Origin: DAOVXM01 sp963746255
GTDB taxonomy: Bacteria > Chloroflexota > Anaerolineae > Anaerolineales > UBA4823
Reading direction: 5' to 3'
NCBI GenBank assembly: GCA_963746255.1
Contig: CAVVAJ010000009.1
Coordinates: 1,641,632 to 1,705,631 of the forward strand
Length of the DNA stretch: 64,000 nucleotides
Shown here: piece after piece, positions 35,133 through 44,361 of the stretch
Position numbering within the stretch: position 1 is the first letter of the stretch
Layout of the letters: each line of letters opens with the position of its first letter
Made by a program: the position numbers and the translations under genes
The notes under the pieces: generated by a model
What the model was told of the DNA's origin: nothing
The model's database searches: none
What the model saw: only the letters and a program-made list of their open reading frames with translations

Positions 35133-36059
35133 TCAATTCGTATAAGAGCTTGTTGTCAACGCTTTCACGACTTGCCATATAGTTAGGTTGGCGGGTGTGG
35201 GGACACTTACTTGCTCTCCAGCGCGGATTACTGCTCCACAAATAGAGTCGATTTCTGTAGGTGCGCCCCGTTCTACATCCATGAGCATTGACGATCGGTT
35301 GTTTGCAGTACGACGGGCTATTGTCTCGGTGGCGACGACCGGATCTGGGTAAGGCAGCCGAATACCCTGAGCAACAGCTACGGCAGCTACCTCACGAGCC
35401 ACGGTAACCATCAACGAACGCGCCGTAGGTCGCTTCAGGATTTCCCCATTAGGTACCCGAAGTAGTGCAGTTAATGGATTGATAGCGGCGTTGATGACCA
35501 GCTTGCCCCACAACAATACGTCAGGATCCGGATCGTTTTCGACCAAGAAACCTGCTTTACGCAGCATATCTGCTAAAGGACCCAAGCGGGAGTGCATACC
35601 TAAAGTGACCACACCATCACCCGCTAACTTTGTCTGGCCGGGACCGACTAAATATGCCCCTAATGTCGTTACTCCTAAGGCCACTCGTTTCGCCCCAAGT
35701 GTTTGGGCGAGGGCTTCCCGATTGCCTATTCCATTCTGTAATGTAAGGACTACGCCATCCTGAACCAGGCACTCCCGTAATTGACGGGCAGCTCGCCAGG
35801 TTTGCCATGACTTGACTAAAACCAGCGCATATAGCGCACCAGCACAACGAGATGTGTCATTGGTTGCAGTGACGGCATAACAGCTTTTGTTACCGTTGAT
35901 ATCAATCAGGCTAACACCGTTCTTCTGTATTGCTGCTATTCCATCTGGCCAAGTCCCCAACATAATTACAGGTATACCCGCTTCAGCCAACCGGGCTGCA
36001 AACAGGCAAGCCATCGCCCCTGTACCAGCAATCAGTATAGATTTGGATGGATCAGTCAT
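35133..36059 (-). CDS. panE: 2-dehydropantoate 2-reductase
   Basis: It reduces ketopantoate to pantoate using NADPH. The 308-residue protein has the N-terminal nucleotide loop ILIAGTGAMACLFAARLAEAG, the motif VVLTLQNGIGNREALAQ, the catalytic lysine in LLWGKLVINAAINPLTALL and the C-terminal block MLMDVERGAPTEIDSICG. It lies 24 bases upstream of panC. Confidence 0.95.
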   Translation of the reverse strand: MTDPSKSILIAGTGAMACLFAARLAEAGIPVIMLGTWPDGIAAIQKNGVSLIDINGNKSCYAVTATNDTSRCAGALYALVLVKSWQTWRAARQLRECLVQDGVVLTLQNGIGNREALAQTLGAKRVALGVTTLGAYLVGPGQTKLAGDGVVTLGMHSRLGPLADMLRKAGFLVENDPDPDVLLWGKLVINAAINPLTALLRVPNGEILKRPTARSLMVTVAREVAAVAVAQGIRLPYPDPVVATETIARRTANNRSSMLMDVERGAPTEIDSICGAVIRAGEQVSVPTPANLTIWQVVKALTTSSYTN

Positions 36060-36131
36060 ATGTCTCTCTTCCCACCATGCATTTATTATTGCCGTCGTAT
36101 AGTTATATTTCTACCACAGAAAGCCCTAAGT

Positions 36132-37019
36132 TTAGTTTTCGTTTTCGTCAAGGAATGCTTGCCACTCATCGTTAGGCATGCTAATTTGATGCTCCGCGCT
36201 AGGGAACTGCCGGGATTTCACCTCGTCGATGTACATCGTGAAAGCCTTGTTCATCTCCGAATGTAAATCCACATACCGCTTGGCAAAGCTCGGCCTGAAA
36301 TGGTCAAATAAACCTAAAACATCATGCGAGACTAAAACTTGTCCATCGCAACCAGATCCAGCCCCGATACCAATGGTTGGGATTTTGAGATGCTGTGATA
36401 TGTAAGTCGCTAGTTCTTGTGGTATGGATTCGAGGACGATGCAGAAGCAGCCGGCTGTCTGCAGCAACTGTGCGTTTTCAAGCATAACTCGAGCGGCATC
36501 AAGGAGTAAGCCTTGTGGTTTGAAACCACCGAATTGATGGATACTTTGCGGTGTCAAGCCAAGATGGCCCATTACAGGAATCCCTGCTGAAATTATCGCT
36601 CTGATTGTTGCGAGGTGTTCTTGACCTCCTTCAAGTTTGACCGCGTCCATGCCTGCTTCCTGAAGGAAACGACCTGCATTGCGAACAGCTTCTTGTGTCG
36701 ATGCTTGGTAAGACATGAAAGGCATATCACCAATTAGGAGAGGTGTAATTGCCCCACGAGCCACGGCGCGGCAATGATGCAGCATCTCATCCATCGTGAC
36801 TGGCAAGGTATTGTTATAGCCCAGCACAACCATACCGAGGGAATTGCCGACCAATATGGCATCTACTGCAGCCTGCTCCAAAGTGCGTGCAGTAGGATAG
36901 TCATACGCAGTTAGCATCGCGATTGGATCCCCGCGCTGTTTCATCTGGCGTAGAGTTAAGACAGTTACTTTCTTCCGGTTAAAGGTTGGTGGACTGGGTG
37001 GGGGAGTTTTTTTTGGCAT
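36132..37019 (-). CDS. panB: 3-methyl-2-oxobutanoate hydroxymethyltransferase
   Basis: It makes ketopantoate from ketoisovalerate and methylene-THF. The 295-residue protein has MLTAYDYPTARTLEQAAVDA, VGNSLGMVVLGYNNTLPVT, KLEGGQEHL, MGHLGLTPQS and IGIGAGSGCDGQVLV. The ATG at 37019 has AAGGAGG six bases upstream; an in-frame ATG at 37097 is less likely. It starts the panB-panE-panC-coaX-tsaC run. Confidence 0.96.
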   Translation of the reverse strand: MPKKTPPPSPPTFNRKKVTVLTLRQMKQRGDPIAMLTAYDYPTARTLEQAAVDAILVGNSLGMVVLGYNNTLPVTMDEMLHHCRAVARGAITPLLIGDMPFMSYQASTQEAVRNAGRFLQEAGMDAVKLEGGQEHLATIRAIISAGIPVMGHLGLTPQSIHQFGGFKPQGLLLDAARVMLENAQLLQTAGCFCIVLESIPQELATYISQHLKIPTIGIGAGSGCDGQVLVSHDVLGLFDHFRPSFAKRYVDLHSEMNKAFTMYIDEVKSRQFPSAEHQISMPNDEWQAFLDENEN

Positions 37020-37136
37020 GGTACCCTCCTTGTTCAGGTAGAGGCCATATAGATTATTGTTATTGGGAAAAACATCCGTCTCGGTCATATGATCCAAGCG
37101 GTACGAGGATTATCCCCTATTTTGGGGATTCTCGCA

Positions 37137-37166
37137 AGTATAGTCGGAGTTTAGATATCCAGTTAA
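37137..37166 (-). promoter_or_regulatory. Promoter candidate for the panB operon
   Basis: On the minus strand TTAACT (37166-37161) and TATACT (37142-37137) are separated by 18 bases. Just downstream at about 37108-37130, ATCCCC and GGGGAT form a short stem at the 5' end of the expected transcript. Confidence 0.4.
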
Positions 37167-37229
37167 GAGAAGGATTGACGACTGGTCGTTAAGCACAACT
37201 GTACGTTGAACTGTGGTAGGGTTTATGAA

Positions 37230-37964
37230 TTAGGATATTTCATAACCCATTTGCTCTAAATAGGGACCGAACCTACCATTTAAAATAGTCAACTCATCGT
37301 CGGTGAATTTTTCCCTATAGCGTCCCATTCGCCCTTTACTGTAATGGATTCCTATCTGACCACCCCGCGCTTTTTCTGGTCTGTATTTTTCAAGTACAGC
37401 ATCGACTTTCTCAGATTTGAACGGTATGGGGAGGAATTCGATCAGGCGCTGTACTTCAGCATCATAATCGCTGAGCAGATTTTCATATCGAGTATTCAGT
37501 GTTGCTTCAGAGTTAATCCATGCATCCCATATCTTTAGATAATCAAGCATAAACTCAACTGCGGTATCAAAATCGGTCAATTGGGAAAATGCGTTTTGTC
37601 GGCCTTTAGAGCGCGCTTTTCGTCCGCTATCCATGGCTGAAATCATTGCATCGCGTGGGTCACGATAAATATATGTGGGGCGAATGAGGCCAACTTGGAT
37701 AAGCCATAGTGCCAACCGCGTTGGTTCGGAGTGAGTTTTGATTGTGAATGTGTTTCCCAATAGCGCTGGAATCAACACTAACGATAATCGCCAGCTGGAA
37801 AGCGTACCGATATTGCAGTTTACCTCTGTTAATACCTTTTCCAGGTGGTACTTCTTGCGAATACTGCGAGCATCCTGACCTCCCGAGACTTTAATTAGAT
37901 CATGAGTTAGATTGTAATACCAGCCTGAACCAGCACGCGGCAGCCCAATTGAAAGAATTATCAT
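37230..37964 (-). CDS. Sulfotransferase family protein
   Basis: This 244-residue protein has the PAPS 5'-phosphosulfate loop at the N-terminus (LSIGLPRAGSGWYYNL, residues about 4-19) and the 3'-phosphate motif YIYRDPRDAMISAMDSGRK. The C-terminal GRMGRYREKFTDDELTIL matches the conserved end of the family. It transfers sulfate from PAPS to an unknown acceptor. No sulfate-activation genes are near. It lies between panB and adenosine deaminase on the same strand. Confidence 0.82.
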   Translation of the reverse strand: MIILSIGLPRAGSGWYYNLTHDLIKVSGGQDARSIRKKYHLEKVLTEVNCNIGTLSSWRLSLVLIPALLGNTFTIKTHSEPTRLALWLIQVGLIRPTYIYRDPRDAMISAMDSGRKARSKGRQNAFSQLTDFDTAVEFMLDYLKIWDAWINSEATLNTRYENLLSDYDAEVQRLIEFLPIPFKSEKVDAVLEKYRPEKARGGQIGIHYSKGRMGRYREKFTDDELTILNGRFGPYLEQMGYEIS

Positions 37965-38010
37965 TAATCTCTTTTATCGCTCCAGCAATAAGGATAGTAT
38001 GTTTATGGGT

Positions 38011-39012
38011 CTAGCCTGATGATTTCTTAGCTAACAGTGCCTCTTTTTCTGCCATGGTGAGAAATGCAATCTCGAGAGCATTAAGTTGGGCAGTTTGAAT
38101 CTGTCCGGTTGTTAATCCTGCCGCAGGCGCAGCAACCTCATATTCGTAGGGTAAAGTAATCCCGCTGACGCCAGGATCATCCGTGTTAATAGTTGCGAGT
38201 GCACCGATTTCAAGAAATGTCTTTATCGGATGACTGGAATAGTCTACTACTGTGCTGGTCTGGACATTGCTGGTTAGATTACACTCGATGCCGATTTCGT
38301 TTGCGACAATAAATTCCATCAGTTGGTCATCTTCAACAGCATGGATTGCATGTCCAATCCGAACAGCACCCAGGTCTCGAATTGCCTGCCAAACGCTATC
38401 TGCTCCGCCTACTTCACCAGCATGGATTGTGAGAGCGAGTCCGGCTTCTTGTGCTTTTCTACAGTGGGCAGAAAATCGTATCCCTGGGAAGTTTGCCTCA
38501 TCACCAGCTAAGTCGAGCCCAACCAGATGATCTGCTTGCGTCAACAGTGCTGATAACTCATCCCATGCAATCTCTTCGCCAAACGTACGGCTGAGTATAC
38601 CAATCAAATTGACCGGTATATTTGCTTCCTGGGATCCAGCATCGGTGCCGCTGACGACTGCTTCAACAACTCCTCCGGGATCAAGACCATGAGGTTCGGC
38701 CATGAACCAGGGGCTGAAACGCAGTTCAACGTAATCGAGTCCCTCACTAGCTGCGTCAAGTACGTTCTCATACGCGATTCGATAGCATGCAGAGTAATCC
38801 GCCAAGACTGCTACCATCCATTTGAACTTTGCGATAAAGGCCATAACACTAGGTTGGGGATCAGTTACCTGGACATATGGTCTAAGTGCTTCAACATTAT
38901 TCGCTGGGAGATCAATATTGTGTTGCAATCCGAGTTCAATAATGGTTTCTAGGCGCACATTACCGTCTAGATGACGGTGTAAGTCGATAAGTGGAAGTTG
39001 AGGATTGATCAT
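38011..39012 (-). CDS. add: Adenosine deaminase
   Basis: It deaminates adenosine to inosine. The 333-residue protein has the zinc ligands in LIDLHRHLDG, the HAGEVGGADSVWQAI block with catalytic Glu and His, GHAIHAVEDD and the late metal motif INTDDPGVSGITL. The product feeds the purine nucleoside phosphorylase encoded at 4-4.9 kb. Confidence 0.93.
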   Translation of the reverse strand: MINPQLPLIDLHRHLDGNVRLETIIELGLQHNIDLPANNVEALRPYVQVTDPQPSVMAFIAKFKWMVAVLADYSACYRIAYENVLDAASEGLDYVELRFSPWFMAEPHGLDPGGVVEAVVSGTDAGSQEANIPVNLIGILSRTFGEEIAWDELSALLTQADHLVGLDLAGDEANFPGIRFSAHCRKAQEAGLALTIHAGEVGGADSVWQAIRDLGAVRIGHAIHAVEDDQLMEFIVANEIGIECNLTSNVQTSTVVDYSSHPIKTFLEIGALATINTDDPGVSGITLPYEYEVAAPAAGLTTGQIQTAQLNALEIAFLTMAEKEALLAKKSSG

Positions 39013-39046
39013 GGGAGTGGAATCCAGCGAGACGCAAACAGTGTGA

Positions 39047-39075
39047 TGTTCCGATGATGGGGTTTAATGTATAAT
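39047..39075 (+). promoter_or_regulatory. Promoter candidate for the YtxH gene
   Basis: TATAAT at 39070-39075 with a weak TGTTCC 17 bases upstream (39047-39052). A CCGAGC...GCTCGG stem lies in the leader at about 39086-39110. Confidence 0.45.
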
Positions 39076-39163
39076 ATCATGGAAACCGAGCGTAATTTCA
39101 ATTAGCTCGGTTGTGAATCTTGATTGATCTGGTTGATTGTATTAAAAAATGAGGAGGCTTATA

Positions 39164-39406
39164 ATGAAGGGGTATGCTAGTTTTTTCTCTGGAATTATGA
39201 TGGGTGCCTTTGTCGGGGCAACCTTAGCTTTGCTCTTCGCACCAACTTCAGGTGAAGAGCTGAGATTTCAGATACAAGATCAGTCCATGCGCGTCCAGCA
39301 GGATGTCAAGCGCGCAGCAGCGGAACGAAGAGCAGAGCTAGAAGAACAGTTAGCGGAATTGCGTGCACCACGTAAACCAACCAGTTCGGTAGAATTACCA
39401 CAATAA
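39164..39406 (+). CDS. YtxH domain-containing small membrane protein
   Basis: This 80-residue protein has one hydrophobic helix (FSGIMMGAFVGATLALLFAP) followed by TSGEELR and a charged coiled-coil-like tail (VKRAAAERRAELEEQLAELR). This is the standard YtxH/GvpP-like layout. The function of the family is unknown. GAGGAGG sits six bases before the ATG, and it has its own terminator 17 bases downstream. Confidence 0.8.
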   Translation: MKGYASFFSGIMMGAFVGATLALLFAPTSGEELRFQIQDQSMRVQQDVKRAAAERRAELEEQLAELRAPRKPTSSVELPQ

Positions 39407-39422
39407 AACATAGCAGCCCTAG

Positions 39423-39456
39423 AAAAAACGGCTTTGCCGCGGCAAAGCCGTTTTTT
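39423..39456. terminator. Bidirectional rho-independent terminator
   Basis: CGGCTTTGCC and its complement form a 10-bp stem with a two-base loop, flanked by six As on one side and six Ts on the other. It serves the plus-strand YtxH gene and probably also ends the minus-strand peptidase-led transcript coming the other way. Confidence 0.9.
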
Positions 39457-39496
39457 CTATACCCTCGATCGAAATAATGAGATCAAGAAATGTGGT

Positions 39497-41587
39497 TCAG
39501 GGATTGAGAGAGAATCTGTATGCTGCAGGCTGGCGAGTATACCGGGTGCTACCACTGACAACTAAGACCGCTTCACTTAAATCGTCTTCGAAGTCGAGTT
39601 CGACGGTCAGAGTATTGTCATCAGCCAACTCTAGATACTCAACGTCTGTTTGACCATTCTCACGGATCAAGGATACTAGAAAATCCTGGGGTAGAGTATT
39701 CTGTATTCGCACAAATCCTTCGGGAATCCAACCACCTTCATCCATTTCAAAATCTGTAGAGTACCCAATTTCTGGAATCGATATATCATCTAAAAGAAAC
39801 CCCTCGCCGTTTGTTGCCGCGTCCGTAATATATTCAAAACGTATGCCTACTTCCTTGCCCACGTATTGGGTTAGATCGACTTGTTCATTTATCCATACTG
39901 GTTTTTTGCCACCTCCGCTAACTCCGTTGTATGCCCAACCATAGCTTGCACCGGTTGGATCATCTGCTGTTCCAGACGGTGTATTGATGATTTGCCAGTT
40001 TTCGCCATCCACAGATGCGACCAGGTATAAGTAGTCATAGTCTTTTTCTATGTCAAACCAGGTCATATAACTTAGCGTAAGCGGGCCAATATGCTCGCGA
40101 AAATCAAAATACTTGGTTAGGGTCATGTTGGATTCGTCGCCTTTGTTCGACCAAAAAGCATATTTACCAGAGTATGGGTCAGCAGGTAGAACATTCACCT
40201 GGACAGAGCCCTCAAAATACAGCGTGACATTGTTGCGGCATTGAAGGCTGATGTAATCTACTCCGTACTGTTTGACATCTCTAGTTATGGTTTGTTGATC
40301 ACAATATTCAATTGTTTCGGTATCACCAGGTTGGGGGGCATCCGGATAATTATGGTATGTAAAACGCCCGTCACCAACATCGGTATCCTGCAAATAGGAG
40401 GCGGCTACCCAATCCCTAAACACATCGTCCGCACTCATTAATGCCCCTGTTAGTGGGTCTCGCAAACCGAGTTCTGCCATTACCAGATCAATACTTTCGA
40501 GTCCGTTCTCAGGGCGTGTTACTAGGGCTTGAGTGGCTAGTTCTCCAAAGCGATCTAGGAAATAAGTTATGAACAAAAAAGATGCACCATAGTGGGCAAT
40601 TGTCTGAGATTGCTCGTTTGGCCAATCATTCAGTTGGATATCTGGGTCTTTTACATAGATGAAATCATGCCCACCGATATCATAGCCATTTAGGAACATG
40701 GCCAAATCTGAGAAACCCTCATTCAACCAACTTGTTTCATTGCGGTCGCGGGAAAAATGAATCATGTGTTGGAATTCGTGTGCCAGCGTGCCATATGTGA
40801 ACTCTTTATCTAATGAGATTTTATCCAAATTGAATACAAACATCTCATGCCCGTTCGAATATTCTTGGATCAGCGGATGATAAGAATCTCTCGGTGAGAA
40901 ATAGCCTACAACAATACCGCCAAGATTGTGGGCATATAATATATAGACATGGGGGTCACCATCAATACCCGGTGTTTGCTCGCTGCCAAAGAACGCCCGG
41001 TTCGTTGGATAAATTTCATTTTCAAAAGCTTGGGCAAGGTCTACCAATTCTTGGTATTTGAAAGATGAGCCATCCTCTACCCAGAAATAGGCATGATCTG
41101 TGACGTACTCAAGCGTCGCCCGGATATGGAAGGTCTCATTGACCTCTGAACCGTCAGATTTTATTACCCAAAACATATCTTGTGTACCGATCCGAAACGG
41201 CGCTACGGGTGGAATAAGGGTGGCGGGTATAACTGATTTAGCTTCCAACCGCCGAGCTAAATCAGCAATATCACTTTCTGGCACTTTTGCATTCCGGAGG
41301 GTCGTTAGGGTATTTGTCTCTTGAATTAATTTCGCGTCTGGTTTGTTCTCTGGATCTGTTTGCTGACCAAGCTGCGGTGTTAATGTATCGACGGCGGTTG
41401 TTGGTCGAATTAATACCGGTGTTGGTGAGGATTCTTGAATAAAAATCTGTGCTGAGTCAAAATAGTTGGCAGACCTGGTCGCCGTTAATATTGTGACCGC
41501 GGCTCCACCAGTTATGATACATAGACAGCAAATAGTTCCGAATATCATGCTGAGCAATATCAGCCCAAGTTTATTTGATCTTTGCAT
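39497..41587 (-). CDS. Secreted zinc metallopeptidase, immune-inhibitor-A-like
   Basis: This 696-residue protein has an N-terminal hydrophobic segment (residues about 8-34), so it is secreted or anchored. A Pro/Thr-rich linker follows. The catalytic motif is AHEFQHMIHFSRDRNETSWLNEG split by an eight-residue stretch, giving HExxH plus a downstream Glu. The C-terminal region has two beta domains with YVGKEVGIRFEYITDAATNG, resembling the jelly-roll part of M6 peptidases. It probably cuts extracellular proteins. Its start overlaps the O-antigen ligase-like gene by 17 bases. Confidence 0.75.
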   Translation of the reverse strand: MQRSNKLGLILLSMIFGTICCLCIITGGAAVTILTATRSANYFDSAQIFIQESSPTPVLIRPTTAVDTLTPQLGQQTDPENKPDAKLIQETNTLTTLRNAKVPESDIADLARRLEAKSVIPATLIPPVAPFRIGTQDMFWVIKSDGSEVNETFHIRATLEYVTDHAYFWVEDGSSFKYQELVDLAQAFENEIYPTNRAFFGSEQTPGIDGDPHVYILYAHNLGGIVVGYFSPRDSYHPLIQEYSNGHEMFVFNLDKISLDKEFTYGTLAHEFQHMIHFSRDRNETSWLNEGFSDLAMFLNGYDIGGHDFIYVKDPDIQLNDWPNEQSQTIAHYGASFLFITYFLDRFGELATQALVTRPENGLESIDLVMAELGLRDPLTGALMSADDVFRDWVAASYLQDTDVGDGRFTYHNYPDAPQPGDTETIEYCDQQTITRDVKQYGVDYISLQCRNNVTLYFEGSVQVNVLPADPYSGKYAFWSNKGDESNMTLTKYFDFREHIGPLTLSYMTWFDIEKDYDYLYLVASVDGENWQIINTPSGTADDPTGASYGWAYNGVSGGGKKPVWINEQVDLTQYVGKEVGIRFEYITDAATNGEGFLLDDISIPEIGYSTDFEMDEGGWIPEGFVRIQNTLPQDFLVSLIRENGQTDVEYLELADDNTLTVELDFEDDLSEAVLVVSGSTRYTRQPAAYRFSLNP

Positions 41588-43121
41588 TATTTACCTGTAA
41601 ATCATGGGAGTTACTTTCTGTGATTTGTGTTTGATGGTTGGCTTTCAACCATTCGTTTACTTGGAATTGGTTTTTAGTAAGAAATATTGAAGCGGCAGCG
41701 GTTATTATCCCAAATACAACCCACATATTCGGCAGGGCGAACGAATCAAATGTTAATCCTGAAAGCAGGAACGCAGCCACTCCCAATAGTCCCCCAGTGC
41801 CCCAGAAAAGAGTCTCTCTATCCTTCATCACGTTAAGAGCAAGCGCGCAACCAAAGATTGCCACGATGAAAGCCGTAAAAGTCGCCATACCAAATAAGCC
41901 CGTCTCTGCCAGCAGGCGCGTGTAAAAGTTTTTTGGCGTGATCATACTACTGCGCCCTTCTACGGGTGTGACTACTCGCATTACTTCTGGGATTTCTGCT
42001 AAAGGCCGGTCTGGCAGACTTTCTTCAAAATAGAATGCGAAATTGCCTAGTCCCACGCCTACCCAAGGGTGCTTTGTGTATGTGTCGTAGGCTGCTTGAC
42101 TATAAATTAGTCGGGCACCAAAACCAAGATATTCAAAGTATCCTGATAGAGTTGGTTTCGGTTTCTCCAACCAGTAATTCCAGATACGAGAAAAAAACTC
42201 ATTGCGCGTACCAATTGAAAAAACGAATACAGACGATATTATTATCAACAACAAAACTTCTGATATCCGGCGCAGCCAAATATTTATCCCTCGGGCAAGT
42301 TTTTCTTTTGAAGAGCGTGGCCTCAGGAAGATCAAACCGAGGATGATAATAATGGTGATATTTAGTAGACCTGCCCGCGAAAATGTGAACACTAATACTA
42401 CTGCAGCCCAACTGAGCAGCAACATTTCTATAGTAAGCCAGCGTTTACGCCATTTAAACACGCTGTATCCGGTAATAACCGCTGATAGTAACCAGGGCAG
42501 CAAGAGAAATGTGATTTGTTCTGCAAACCAATTTGGCTCATAGGTCATACCAGAGACGCGAGTGGTGAATAACCGGCGGACTGCAATAAAGCTTTGCATG
42601 GTTTGTAAAAAATTAAAATAGGACCGGGAGAATTTGATAATATATACAGCTTGGAGACTACCCCACAATAGGGAGACTGAGAAACCCAGATATATCCAAC
42701 GCAAGGCAACCTTGAGATCATCCTTGTCTCTTGGCCACAACGCGACTGTCGCATAAATTGCTACACCTATCCCCAGGGTCAGCAGCGTGCGAAAAGCACG
42801 TTCGGGAACAGTTACTCCCATTTGCGGGGAGATGCCTTGCAGAGTAGATAGCAGTGTCGATATCAGCACAACAACAATGAAGGGGATCAACGTTTGCAGT
42901 GTTTTTGGCACCGGTTTTCGATACAATCGCGGAAGTGTGAACAGTAAGATTAGAATAACGAGTGGATATACGGATAGCGGACGAACTAATGTGCTGCCTC
43001 CTGCTACTCCTGGGATGAAGGGAAAGCTCGTCACAGGGAGAAATAACAAAAATGCTGCCCAGGAGACTATCAATACCATGCGAAAGATTCTTTTGCTTGG
43101 GATCCTGAAGTCAGCTTTCAT
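41571..43121 (-). CDS. O-antigen ligase/Wzy-like polytopic membrane protein
   Basis: This 516-residue protein has about 11-12 hydrophobic helices with one long external loop (about residues 310-400) containing GFGARLIYSQAAYDTYTKHP and VGVGLGNFAFYFEES. This matches the Wzy_C/O-antigen ligase superfamily, which polymerises or ligates surface polysaccharides. Which of the two it does cannot be told. It overlaps the Wzz-like gene by 11 bases. Confidence 0.8.
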   Translation of the reverse strand: MKADFRIPSKRIFRMVLIVSWAAFLLFLPVTSFPFIPGVAGGSTLVRPLSVYPLVILILLFTLPRLYRKPVPKTLQTLIPFIVVVLISTLLSTLQGISPQMGVTVPERAFRTLLTLGIGVAIYATVALWPRDKDDLKVALRWIYLGFSVSLLWGSLQAVYIIKFSRSYFNFLQTMQSFIAVRRLFTTRVSGMTYEPNWFAEQITFLLLPWLLSAVITGYSVFKWRKRWLTIEMLLLSWAAVVLVFTFSRAGLLNITIIIILGLIFLRPRSSKEKLARGINIWLRRISEVLLLIIISSVFVFSIGTRNEFFSRIWNYWLEKPKPTLSGYFEYLGFGARLIYSQAAYDTYTKHPWVGVGLGNFAFYFEESLPDRPLAEIPEVMRVVTPVEGRSSMITPKNFYTRLLAETGLFGMATFTAFIVAIFGCALALNVMKDRETLFWGTGGLLGVAAFLLSGLTFDSFALPNMWVVFGIITAAASIFLTKNQFQVNEWLKANHQTQITESNSHDLQVNNAKIK

Positions 43122-44136
43122 GCTTTTCCCCCTTCAACACACCGGAAAGTGCAAAAACCAACCAAAGCAATACAGCCAGAACACCCCCAGTGAGAGCAAG
43201 CTGTGGGGTCGTACGGATCGGATGCGATTCAACTTGCTCTTCCGTGATCTTCTTGACCGTTAGGTAGGCAGTTAACCCATTTGAGGCGTCTGACCGATCT
43301 TTCCAATCTCGGTTGAGTTGTTCTACCCGGATGTATATTTCCTTGGCTTGTGGCTCTAGCTGCTCATTTTTAGTCTCGATGAGACGGAGTACTTGGTCAA
43401 CCCAATCAATATATTCAATAATTAGTGCATCGGGATCGGGAAATGTATCGAGAAACGCCCCATAAACTAGGTTCTCACTTCTTATCTCGGTTAATATTCC
43501 GAGCAAATGCCAGCGATCGAGGGTCTCGATGGGTTCATCTATCTCCTCAGCGAGACGCGATTTTTTCCACGACGACAGAGCATCCACAACAGTTTTCAGC
43601 TTTATGATCCGCAAAGTGATTTGTTCTTCTGCGGTTTTATTAACTTCTATCGCTGTGCTGATCTTGAGCATTTCGGAAGCGTTATTTGTGGCTTCTGCCA
43701 CTGTATCGACAATCACATCTCGCCATGTCTCAGCTAGTTGTGATGCCATATCCTCAGCTGGGTATTCAGCAACTAACCTCCACTTTCCAGCGTTGCGCCA
43801 GTATGTCCCTAGCGATTGGCGGATATCTTCAAGGCTGACATGGTTCCAATCGCTACTCTTGGATTTCAAGCGTACGAGAGTCTCGCTGAGTATTTCATCC
43901 GAGTAAATCAGAGCGTTTAATTGGCCCAATTCCCAGTTTTTGTAATCATCCGGATTGCGGAAGAAGGCATCTGCATTAAATGCCACATACACACTTGCTT
44001 CAGCCTGGTACGGCGAGGGTAGGAGGTAAGATACTCCATAACCGATAAGGCTCCCGAGCAAAAAAACTAGGATGATGATCGGCCAGCGATGGGTAATGTC
44101 TAATATAGTTTTTCTTACGTTCCACTCGTTATTCAT
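43111..44136 (-). CDS. Wzz-like chain-length determinant protein
   Basis: This 341-residue protein has two transmembrane helices, at about residues 15-36 and 315-335. Between them is a largely helical domain with SPYQAEASVYVAFNAD near the first helix, the position of the Wzz/GNVR domain. No kinase domain is present. It would regulate polysaccharide chain length with the neighbouring Wzy-like protein. There is no ribosome-binding site before the ATG at 44136, and the promoter candidate would give a leader of about nine bases. Confidence 0.7.
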   Translation of the reverse strand: MNNEWNVRKTILDITHRWPIIILVFLLGSLIGYGVSYLLPSPYQAEASVYVAFNADAFFRNPDDYKNWELGQLNALIYSDEILSETLVRLKSKSSDWNHVSLEDIRQSLGTYWRNAGKWRLVAEYPAEDMASQLAETWRDVIVDTVAEATNNASEMLKISTAIEVNKTAEEQITLRIIKLKTVVDALSSWKKSRLAEEIDEPIETLDRWHLLGILTEIRSENLVYGAFLDTFPDPDALIIEYIDWVDQVLRLIETKNEQLEPQAKEIYIRVEQLNRDWKDRSDASNGLTAYLTVKKITEEQVESHPIRTTPQLALTGGVLAVLLWLVFALSGVLKGEKHES

Positions 44137-44151
44137 AAGTCGCGAACGGTG

Positions 44152-44194
44152 ATTTTATAATGATTGACCTGAAAGGTCAACACGATCAGGTCAA
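44152..44194 (-). promoter_or_regulatory. Promoter with three TTGACCT half-sites upstream of the Wzz-like gene
   Basis: On the minus strand TTGACC (44180-44175) and TAAAAT (44157-44152) are 17 bases apart. The -35 element is part of an inverted repeat, TTGACCT/AGGTCAA (44164-44180), and a further TTGACCT copy lies at 44194-44188. The spacing suggests a repressor operator overlapping the promoter. Confidence 0.5.
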
Positions 44195-44361
44195 AGAAAT
44201 GGCTTAGTTATTTATAAGCGAACGCTCTATCTTGACAGTGATGACATCAGTGAAGACGAGTATCCAGACTAAATCTACATAATTAGACACGGATACCGGC
44301 AAGGTATCTATTCCAGATAAGTATATATTGAAATATGATGTGAAACACTATCCGAAAATCT

